A DNA stretch of 14,376 nucleotides, taken from Cyanobacteria bacterium UBA11372. Lineage in GTDB: Bacteria; Cyanobacteriota; Cyanobacteriia; Cyanobacteriales; Aerosakkonemataceae. Positions 1 through 6,753 of this stretch are shown here, one piece after another (positions within the stretch are counted from its first letter, which is position 1; each line of letters begins with the position of its first letter). The notes under the pieces are model-generated. The model saw only the letters and a list, made by a program, of their open reading frames with translations. It did no database searches and was not told where the DNA came from. Location: assembly GCA_003486675.1 (NCBI GenBank), contig DNGG01000338.1, forward strand, positions 1-14,376, written 5' to 3'. The translations under genes and the position numbers were made by a program.

Positions 1-2992
1 ATGATGCGGTAGCAACCGTCTTGCCATCGGGACTAAAACTGACACTGTATAGCCAGCCCTGATGCCCCTTCAATTGATTTCTTTCTCGGATGTTATTAAC
101 AATTTGCTGGAGAGCAAGCAAAGGACTGGATACTGAATAATCTGCCAGAGAATCTTTGTTCCCCTCAATCTCTTTAAGTTTTTTCCCATTTTCCACGGCT
201 GAGATTAAACTCTCTATTTGCTCGTTATTAACTTGAAACTGTTTCAACGTATCAGTTCCTAGCCGCTCTAGTTTAGTGAGTTGTTGAGCCTTGGTTACTT
301 GCTGCCATGCCACTCCCATTACAGTTGCTGCCAACACTAAACTCACACTCAGCACCGCCGTACCAATCCCAATTCGTTGCTTGGCTTTCCGCTGTGCTTC
401 TATTGATAACTGCTCTGCTTTCTGCCGTGCTTCTGCTAATACCTGATTTTCTGCTTCAGTCTGCTTGAGCTTTTCGCGTAATTCCAGTAATTCCGCTCCT
501 TGCTGTTTGCGGATAAACGGTACTAAATAATCATGCACCAATTGATAGCGGTCACTTGGAGAAGCTGGAACTAATAAAACCAACCCCGATTTCACGAAAA
601 TCTCCAGCACTAACTCCAATTGGCTGAAATCATTTGCTAAATATGCTGCCAATTCAGCTTGAGTCTTTTGGGGGCGAGTATTGTTTTCATTCGTGAGCAA
701 ATACAAAACGAGTGCGGCAGTTTCTTTATTCTCCCGCCCGCAATCTCCTACAACTTCTGCTAAATACTCCTCAACCAGTTTTTCCTTTGCTCGCTCTCCC
801 AGTTTTTGATACTCAATCAACGTCGCAATCTGCCGTTTTTCCAGTTGCGCTCCCACGACTTGCAACTCTATCGGGCGCACCTCTCCCAATTTCCCAGCTA
901 AGTCCTCTACCAATCCCTCAATCAAATCATCGTGCAAATCAAGCTGAGAGCGTTCGGTTAAAGTTTGAATGACTGTTTTAGCATCTGACCGGGAGAAATT
1001 ACCCAAATAATACAGAATATTCTTACTGAGAATATCGCGCTCAATGATCGATAAATTTTCCAGGCGGTTACACTCTAACAAGTAATGGATATAATCTTCC
1101 CGCAATGATAAAATAACTTTGACATCAGCAATCTTCAGGCATTCCGACAAAAAACTATAAAACGGCAACCTGCTGGCAGGTTCTTGATAAACAAAGAAAA
1201 ACTCCTCAAACTGGTCAAAAATCAACACCGTCAATAAATTTCGCTGTTGATTGTTTCGCAACTCTGCCAAAATTGCCATCGGCGTATCAATCGCCGCCGA
1301 TAAAGTCAAACCTTTGACTTCCTTTAATCCCGCGATCAAACCCTGTCCGCAATCTCTCGCCCAATCGTGATAAGCTTGCACCAAAATTGGCAACGCATTC
1401 ATCATCTCAAAGGGGATAAATTGGAGAGTAGGCACTAATCCCGCTTGCAAAATGGAACTTTTTCCCACACCTGATTGCCCATAGATCGCTGTCAACTTAC
1501 AATCCGCTCTAACCATGCGTTCAATCAAGCGCTGAATGTCCTGCTTTCTCCCAGAAGTTGCGACAATTTCCTCAACAATTTCTGCATTAGTTTGATCTTG
1601 GAGAAAGTCGGTTTGCGGTTGCAAGCGTCCTGCTCCAATAAAAGCCTGCAATCGATACTTACTCTTAATTTCCTGTTGTTCTAGTTTGAGGTCAAAGGCT
1701 TTTTTGTATTCTCCTCGCTCGAAGTAGATTTTTCTTAATTCTTCTAAGATCCGAATGTATTGTTGCGGGTCGAATTGCGGTTGACATTCATTTCTCGCTG
1801 TTTCTAAATTTTCAATAGCTGAGTTAATTCGCTCCAAATGCCGCTGACTTCGAGCTAAAAGCCAACGATAAAATCCCTGGGATTGACGCGAAAAATTAGG
1901 AATCTTCTCTAATGTTTCTAGTGCTTGACTTGCTAGTTGATTCGCCTCATTCCAGCGAGATTGTTCTAAAGCAACCTCTGCCAAAAAACCCCTATCTTGC
2001 GCGATGCGCTCGGAGTTGCCATATTGTTGATGCAGAGATAAAGATTTATTGGCTAGATTTTGTAACCGTTCCCAATCTTGTAAGCGTCGCAGCACTTCAC
2101 CCAATTGACTAATATGTTTCGCCACTAATTCTGGACGTTGCGCTTGCTCAAACTTTTCCAAACTCTGCTGAAAAGAATCTCTAGCCATTTCCCAAAAGCG
2201 ACGATTTTCTGTTCGCCGCTGTTCGGCTTTGCGGTTGTAGGCTAAACCCAGATGCAGCAGTAAAATTCCTTGCCGTTCTAAATCCTGACTTTGCTGCCAG
2301 AATCCCAAACTTTTCTGATAATATGCGATCGCCGAATCAAGCTGATTCTTTCCTGCCTCAATCCTACCGAGAATAAATTCCCAACTTGCTTGCAGTCCAG
2401 GATCTAATTCTTGTCCAGATCGGGATAAATCCTGTTGAACGGCTTCTAATTCAGCTTCATTGATGGTAAAATTAGCATCATCCCCAAAAGCTTTTTCAAT
2501 AGTTTCTTGCTGAAAACTAATCAAAAAATCTGGATCGGGAATAAATTTAATCGGTGGACTCGACCAAGTGGTAAGATCGGCTGCGGATTTGCCCATTATA
2601 TGCAGCAATCTATCGGTCATCCATAAGATTAATGGGAAAGCAAAATCGCGCTTAAATAAATCGCGATCGCGATTCGCCCCCGTCAACAATTCATCAATTG
2701 CCACTACCGATTCTAAACCCAAAACCATCAACGCTTTCGGAGTTTGACTTTTGATCGAATTAGCGATCGCATCATAAAGTCGCTTCCCAGATTTTGGTAA
2801 AATAAGCTCTTGAATCTCAATGGTAGATTTCTGGTGCAACCGTTGCCGCATCTCCTCAGTCAATTCGGGATAATTGCAGCGCACCAGAATCAGCGAAAAC
2901 TGCCCTTGGGAAAGCTGGATTGTTCGCGCTAAAGTTTTCAGCGATCGCTCATTATATACCGAAGCATCCTCTATTCCGCGAGATTCAACCAT
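1..2992 (-). CDS. nSTAND1-type NTPase with TPR-like and WD40 repeats (3' end outside window)
   Basis: The frame is open from ATG at 2992 to the left edge: 997 codons, no stop, so the C-terminus is missing. Visible layout: residues 1-150 are an alpha/beta region without a P-loop, resembling inactive STAND-like modules that precede TPRs (inference). About 195-470 are helical TPR-like repeats. About 480-770 form an NTPase with Walker A G505-x4-G510-K511-S512 and a Walker B stretch ending D593-Q-F-E-E597, the DQFEE signature of nSTAND1. A winged-helix-like segment and a charged coiled coil (about 848-872) follow, then one hydrophobic membrane segment (about 874-897). The first WD40 blade begins near 973 (GH...VSFSPDGKTVATAS). 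Such proteins are often labelled Hat/HatR carbon-uptake proteins, a label not supported by this domain content. STAND proteins generally act as ligand-triggered oligomerising switches. The AAA ATPase gene lies 169 bp upstream on the same strand. Confidence 0.9.
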   Translation of the reverse strand, partial: MVESRGIEDASVYNERSLKTLARTIQLSQGQFSLILVRCNYPELTEEMRQRLHQKSTIEIQELILPKSGKRLYDAIANSIKSQTPKALMVLGLESVVAIDELLTGANRDRDLFKRDFAFPLILWMTDRLLHIMGKSAADLTTWSSPPIKFIPDPDFLISFQQETIEKAFGDDANFTINEAELEAVQQDLSRSGQELDPGLQASWEFILGRIEAGKNQLDSAIAYYQKSLGFWQQSQDLERQGILLLHLGLAYNRKAEQRRTENRRFWEMARDSFQQSLEKFEQAQRPELVAKHISQLGEVLRRLQDWERLQNLANKSLSLHQQYGNSERIAQDRGFLAEVALEQSRWNEANQLASQALETLEKIPNFSRQSQGFYRWLLARSQRHLERINSAIENLETARNECQPQFDPQQYIRILEELRKIYFERGEYKKAFDLKLEQQEIKSKYRLQAFIGAGRLQPQTDFLQDQTNAEIVEEIVATSGRKQDIQRLIERMVRADCKLTAIYGQSGVGKSSILQAGLVPTLQFIPFEMMNALPILVQAYHDWARDCGQGLIAGLKEVKGLTLSAAIDTPMAILAELRNNQQRNLLTVLIFDQFEEFFFVYQEPASRLPFYSFLSECLKIADVKVILSLREDYIHYLLECNRLENLSIIERDILSKNILYYLGNFSRSDAKTVIQTLTERSQLDLHDDLIEGLVEDLAGKLGEVRPIELQVVGAQLEKRQIATLIEYQKLGERAKEKLVEEYLAEVVGDCGRENKETAALVLYLLTNENNTRPQKTQAELAAYLANDFSQLELVLEIFVKSGLVLLVPASPSDRYQLVHDYLVPFIRKQQGAELLELREKLKQTEAENQVLAEARQKAEQLSIEAQRKAKQRIGIGTAVLSVSLVLAATVMGVAWQQVTKAQQLTKLERLGTDTLKQFQVNNEQIESLISAVENGKKLKEIEGNKDSLADYSVSSPLLALQQIVNNIRERNQLKGHQGWLYSVSFSPDGKTVATAS

Positions 2993-3038
2993 AGCCTTAA
3001 TACCTTGGTTGCTTCATTTTCCTAGAATTAGCTCGTAG

Positions 3039-3148
3039 CTCGTTCCCAGGTTCTACCTGGGAATGCTTTTTTGGAGGCTCTGCCTCTTTCTCAATCTTAG
3101 GAGGCAGAGCCTCCAAGAATGCGTTACCAGGTAGAACCTGGTAACGAG
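3039..3148. repeat. 110-bp inverted-repeat element with nested hairpins
   Basis: Two 48-nt arms (3039-3086 and 3101-3148) are inverted copies differing at five positions, separated by a 14-nt loop. Each arm contains its own small palindrome: the left forms TTCCCAGGT/ACCTGGGAA around TCT, the right GTTACCAGGT/ACCTGGTAAC around AGA. The inner ends are GGAGGCTCTGCCTC and its complement. No ORF of note lies inside. It looks like a non-autonomous dispersed repeat, of the MITE or REP-like kind common in filamentous cyanobacteria. It lies in the gap between the ATPase stop and the nSTAND gene start, so it could also act as a transcription attenuator or an mRNA-processing site between the two genes (inference). 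Confidence 0.8.
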
Positions 3149-3160
3149 GCGATGAGGCCA

Positions 3161-3181
3161 ATTAGCCATTAGCCATTAACC
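3161..3181. repeat. Heptamer tandem repeat (attagcc) x3 at the 3' end of the ATPase gene
   Basis: Three consecutive 7-nt units (attagcc, attagcc, attaacc) cover the last codons and the stop of the minus-strand ATPase. In the coding direction the units read as taatggc-type and encode the final residues M-A-N-G and the TAA stop. Cyanobacteria are known to carry short tandemly repeated heptamers. The array merges into coding sequence here, so the extreme C-terminus is repeat-derived. Confidence 0.65.
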
Positions 3182-4619
3182 AACCTTTAAACTTATCCGT
3201 TTCTTTTAAAAGCGGATTAATCCCAAACCACCGTCCTTCGCTATCGTGATATTCAAACACAAACAGACTTCGCAACAAAGTTTGATATTCTCCATCTCCC
3301 TTAACTTTTTGCTCCTGCACCACTTGAAACAACAATTCCCACTCATCATTATCAATCGATAATAACAAGCGATCGCGTGCATCCCGGATTACCGCTTCCA
3401 AAACCGCCGCAGAAATCGGCGGATCTTCTTCCTGAAGACAGCGGTACAGCATCCCCAACAAGTTTCGCACGTGACCGCCACTAATTTGACACAACCGATC
3501 GAGGGTTTCAGGCGTCTCAAACACCTCTGCCATTAATCCCAGTCTTTCTTCTGGTTTTGTTTCTGGAAACGCTCTTGCTAGTACCATTTGCCTGAGCAAT
3601 TTCATCCCTTCAGCATACTCAGAACCATCTCTCGATTGCACCGGCACCATCGGCAACACTTTCGGGTCAATTCCACCCCCTAAACGATTCTGCAAAGTTG
3701 CACCGTCGTTAGAAAAAATCAATCCGAGAGGGATGGTATAAACCACGTGGCAATTCAGCTTGCGTAACTGTTCTCCCCGGTCGATAAAAATATAATCTGG
3801 CAGCATTCTTCCCGATGCCGTAGCGCGATTTTCCACCCGATCTAAATTATCAACAATCGCCACCAATCCCTTTTTCCCCTGCTGCTTGAGTTGCGCGATC
3901 GCAACTGCAATAATTTCCTCATTAATCAGCTGCAAAATCTTATTAGTCTGAGGTTCCAAATACTGTCTAAGTTGCGATCGCGTTTTCGGGCTATCTTTGG
4001 TTTTGGCTGTAATCTTAGCAATCCCCATCGGCAGGGAAAATTCTAGATTGCCTTCCGTACTGCCTTGGATTTTACTGCCAAACAACTCCCCTTCTGCCTT
4101 AATCTCGACGGGAGTCTGCAAAAAGTCCCAAGCACCTTTGAGGAAAGCTTTAAACCCTTGGGGTTGCAGCGCAATCTGACTTTCCTCCAAACTTTCGCTC
4201 AACTGACGCGCGATCGCTAACATAATATCCGTAACATCCAGATCGGTAGCATCCAGATCTTGTGTAGACTCAAAATAAACGACGTGAAAACCCTCTTCCA
4301 TCAACTCAGTTTTTAGCCGCGACAACTCAGTAGACTTTCCACAACCAATATGTCCCGTAAATAACTGACAAGTTGGTTGATTTGGCGATAACCGGGCAAT
4401 TGTCCGCTTCAGTGCATCAATAACTTTGCCACCTCGCACCGAAGCAAAATCAATATAATACTTTCGATCCTCTGCATCCTCCATCATTAAGGTGTGGCTG
4501 GGGTTACAAGCACTGAAGAATCTCTGTAAGTCTACGTTCATAAAAATTTGCAATTTGGGAGGTAGTGATTTGCCAGAATATGAAGCTAAGGTATTTGTCT
4601 TTGGGTCATAAACAAACAC
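3162..4619 (-). CDS. AAA/STAND-like ATPase of a cyanobacterial conserved family
   Basis: A 485-residue ATP-binding protein. Walker A is G89-H-I-G-C-G-K95-S96 and Walker B is the hydrophobic run at 251-257 ending in D257, with D260 just after. A strand near 291-300 (HVVYTIPLG) fits a sensor-1 region, and S400-GGHVRNL fits the C-terminal lid of ORC/STAND-like AAA proteins. The motif YYIDFASVRGG (54-64) before the P-loop is shared, from memory, with many cyanobacterial paralogues. The GTG start at 4619 gives a 26-residue leader. Met27 (4541), where the family-like MNVDLQRFF stretch begins, is an equally good start; neither has a clear Shine-Dalgarno. It lies 23 bp after the HNH gene and upstream of the nSTAND gene, suggesting cotranscription. 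The likely role is ATP-dependent conformational switching with the neighbouring large protein (inference). No nuclease domain is seen. Confidence 0.85.
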   Translation of the reverse strand: MFVYDPKTNTLASYSGKSLPPKLQIFMNVDLQRFFSACNPSHTLMMEDAEDRKYYIDFASVRGGKVIDALKRTIARLSPNQPTCQLFTGHIGCGKSTELSRLKTELMEEGFHVVYFESTQDLDATDLDVTDIMLAIARQLSESLEESQIALQPQGFKAFLKGAWDFLQTPVEIKAEGELFGSKIQGSTEGNLEFSLPMGIAKITAKTKDSPKTRSQLRQYLEPQTNKILQLINEEIIAVAIAQLKQQGKKGLVAIVDNLDRVENRATASGRMLPDYIFIDRGEQLRKLNCHVVYTIPLGLIFSNDGATLQNRLGGGIDPKVLPMVPVQSRDGSEYAEGMKLLRQMVLARAFPETKPEERLGLMAEVFETPETLDRLCQISGGHVRNLLGMLYRCLQEEDPPISAAVLEAVIRDARDRLLLSIDNDEWELLFQVVQEQKVKGDGEYQTLLRSLFVFEYHDSEGRWFGINPLLKETDKFKGWLMANG

Positions 4620-4642
4620 CTGTTGAGGCTAAAGTCAAAGAT

Positions 4643-5044
4643 CTAAGGAAATAGACTTAGACGAATCCATATAGTACGGGCTGTTAATTGTGCTGGACTG
4701 TTCATTTCCAAACAAATAACGGTGACTCTGCCAATGGGTGTTAAACCAATAATTGCAGCAGACTCTCCATCTACATGAAGATGTTCATCCCACCGATCTT
4801 GTCTTGGATTGAACAGACGAACTTCAATACCAGATTCAGGATCGATCGCACCGATCCGATTTCCTTTGTGAAGGTTACAACAGCGACAGGCAAGAGCTAA
4901 ATTAGACTCGGCATCTAAACCATTGCGAGAGAGTGGAATAATGTGTTCAACCTCAAACCGGAAGTTGAAAACAAGTTCTGGGGCGCGACAATATTCACAG
5001 CGATGACCAGCACGGTCAGCTACTAGAGAATAGTTAGGGTTCAT
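4643..5044 (-). CDS. HNH endonuclease family protein
   Basis: A 133-residue protein with a complete HNH core in its first half. C16-x2-C19 and C53-x2-C56 are the likely structural zinc ligands. E33-H34 lies in the EVEHIIPLSRNG segment, N48 in the ESNLAL segment, and N57-L-H59-K-G follows the second cysteine pair. This is the usual order for the His-Me finger fold, which cuts DNA with one divalent metal ion. The C-terminal half (DPESGIEVRLFNPR...W..H...IIGLTPIGR) resembles the conserved tail of a cyanobacterial HNH subfamily (from memory). The start codon overlaps the stop of the upstream 120-residue gene by 4 nt (ATGA), so the two are almost certainly translationally coupled. The target and physiological role are unknown; homing, restriction-like or toxin activities are all possible. 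Confidence 0.9.
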   Translation of the reverse strand: MNPNYSLVADRAGHRCEYCRAPELVFNFRFEVEHIIPLSRNGLDAESNLALACRCCNLHKGNRIGAIDPESGIEVRLFNPRQDRWDEHLHVDGESAAIIGLTPIGRVTVICLEMNSPAQLTARTIWIRLSLFP

Positions 5045-5403
5045 TGATTCATTTGTTGCATCAGAGTTTCTGTTCTGGCTATGGCAGCTTGCAACTCGGC
5101 TTGGACAAGATTATCCAATTCTGCTTGCTGGTCTAAAGGAAGCGTATCACCGCGATCGCGTGCTGTTCGCCAAATACTCATCAACTCAGATAGCCGCTTT
5201 TGCTGTTGGGCACTAAAAAAACGGTCAGGTCGGAAGTTTTGAACGATCAATAAAGCACCAAATTCGCTATCTTCTAGTTGCGCAGTCAAAGCGTCCAGTG
5301 CTTCACCCGCAGTTGTGCCAGTCGCTTGCACTTTACCTGCAATGGCGCGATAAAACCTCTTACCACTAGCGTCGGACTCCGGCAAAATAGCTACAGTCGT
5401 CAT
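5041..5403 (-). CDS. Small conserved partner protein of the HNH nuclease, function unknown
   Basis: A 120-residue acidic protein. The first 50 residues (YRAIAGKVQATGTTAGEALDAL) suggest a small beta-beta-alpha unit reminiscent of HicB-like antitoxin folds, though this is only a visual resemblance. The second half is predominantly helical: SAQQQKRLSELMSIWRTARDRG, then DQQAELDNLVQAELQAAIART. Small proteins with this helical motif occur next to HNH genes in other cyanobacteria (from memory). The ATG at 5403 is preceded by only a weak Shine-Dalgarno. The stop TGA overlaps the HNH start. Antitoxin-like inhibitor or DNA-binding subunit of the nuclease are both plausible; neither is shown by the sequence. 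Confidence 0.75.
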   Translation of the reverse strand: MTTVAILPESDASGKRFYRAIAGKVQATGTTAGEALDALTAQLEDSEFGALLIVQNFRPDRFFSAQQQKRLSELMSIWRTARDRGDTLPLDQQAELDNLVQAELQAAIARTETLMQQMNQ

Positions 5404-5448
5404 GTCTTTACTTCAAGAGCTTTTATTTGTCAATTATAGTCCCAGTTT

Positions 5449-6636
5449 CTAGGTTGCCGATTGACGTTCGGTTTTCAGCCTAAACAGCAGAAACTGAGTA
5501 ACTTGCTGTTCTTGGAAATTATCATCGCTGACTAATATTAAACTTTGAGAACCATCGGGGAATCGAGGGCCAAATGTCATTGCCTCTAAATTATCTAAAG
5601 GAATGCCGATTTCGCTCAAATCAAACAGTAACTTTTTCTTGACTGGTTGAGTGCCGCGCAATTCTCCTTTTAAACTGACGACGCGGGAGGTATCGGTTGC
5701 CCCTCCTGTGGCGATTTGATAAATTTTTACTTGCAGCCCCGCTAAACCTAAAAAACTGCGCTCTAAACTGAGGAAATGACCGGCTTGATCTATGGCTAAT
5801 AATTCAGTTAAACCATGAGCTAAAGCACCTTCAGGTGTAGGGGCGAGGGGATAAACATGTTCTGCTACTAAAAGCGGCGGGCCATCGCCGATATAGTAAT
5901 GCAATAACCGGCATTTATTTATTTGCGGTTTGGGGTTCCCTTGCTCATCTTTTGCCGGGGGATCTAAATCTTGGATTAAAGCCGATTCGGTGGCGGTAAA
6001 TAAGCGAATTGGTTCGCCTTTGGCGGGAACAGTTCCGGTAGGATTAAGCGTCAGTGCTTCAAACCCTAAATTATCTTGAATTCCCTTTTGTTGTTTGTCG
6101 TCAGTGGCGTCGGCTATGTATCTTTCTGGAATCGGTAAACTTGATTTTTGTTGTCCGGTTTGCAGGTCGAATTCGCGCAAAAATGGAGGTATTCCTTGCT
6201 TGTTGACGCCTTCGCTGGAAATAAAGACGGTTTGTTGCGGTGTGAGGGCAATTCCTTCCGGGTCGATCTTGGCTTTAGGATAGGTTTGATTGTCTTCGGT
6301 TTTGAGGAAGGTGACGTTTTCGATTTCGGCGTTTTGGATGCCCGTTTCGTTTAAGGCTAGTTTAACGGTGTAAAATCGCGCTGGGGCTAGTTGAGAGCGG
6401 TCATCGGAAAGGATGTAGAAGCGATCGCGCGCCCGATCGTAGGTCAGTGCCGATAACCCCCCAACTGGTGTATCCTTATACTTCATCTTGGGCAATTGGT
6501 ACTCGCCCAAATAATCCAAGGATAAATTCAAAAATATGCGCTGTTCGGCGGTGACTTGTGGCAAGCTACAAGCTGTGAGTAAACTCAGCAACGTGACTGC
6601 CATAGCGAATAGTCGTTTGATGCGAAAGCAATACAC
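5449..6636 (-). CDS. Lipoprotein with phytase-like / esterase-like propeller domain
   Basis: An exported lipoprotein of about 395 residues. I chose GTG at 6636 because GGGAG lies 7 nt upstream. A TTG at 6672 would add 12 residues. From the GTG start, a short basic n-region (K and R residues) is followed by a hydrophobic stretch and the lipobox L-L-T-A-C, so the mature protein would begin at Cys23 and be membrane anchored. The body matches the phytase-like domain (Pfam PF13449) by its motifs: GGLSALTYD...FYILSDDRS, the DPEGIAL segment, ISSEG, then LGFEALTL, ATES and, near the end, LDNLEAMTFGP followed by LVSDDNF. These are repeated blades of a beta-propeller whose acidic residues often bind calcium. 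Substrate is unknown; phosphoester hydrolysis is only the family expectation. The stop is 45 bp before the 120-residue gene on the same strand. Confidence 0.85.
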   Translation of the reverse strand: MYCFRIKRLFAMAVTLLSLLTACSLPQVTAEQRIFLNLSLDYLGEYQLPKMKYKDTPVGGLSALTYDRARDRFYILSDDRSQLAPARFYTVKLALNETGIQNAEIENVTFLKTEDNQTYPKAKIDPEGIALTPQQTVFISSEGVNKQGIPPFLREFDLQTGQQKSSLPIPERYIADATDDKQQKGIQDNLGFEALTLNPTGTVPAKGEPIRLFTATESALIQDLDPPAKDEQGNPKPQINKCRLLHYYIGDGPPLLVAEHVYPLAPTPEGALAHGLTELLAIDQAGHFLSLERSFLGLAGLQVKIYQIATGGATDTSRVVSLKGELRGTQPVKKKLLFDLSEIGIPLDNLEAMTFGPRFPDGSQSLILVSDDNFQEQQVTQFLLFRLKTERQSAT

Positions 6637-6753
6637 CTGTCTTCTCCCACTCTTGACGATCCGATTGACCAATCCCGATTTAGTTTAACAGCCTATTGGG
6701 GTTTATACACGCTAAAACTGAGGCAAAAACTAGGTTGAAGAGGTTTAAAACCG

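Noticed and set aside
712..2112. Three plus-strand frames of 66-86 codons (712-972, 1475-1684, 1912-2112)
   Set aside because: They are antisense to the continuous 997-codon nSTAND gene and show no family motifs or ribosome sites.
1..2992. High-affinity carbon uptake protein (Hat/HatR)
   Set aside because: That label is often transferred to nSTAND-WD40 proteins; the domain content gives no support for carbon transport.
3997..4179. 60-codon plus-strand frame inside the ATPase gene
   Set aside because: Antisense shadow of a gene with clear Walker motifs.
6095..6354. Two plus-strand frames within the phytase-like gene
   Set aside because: They overlap each other and the well-supported lipoprotein; composition is that of a complementary strand.
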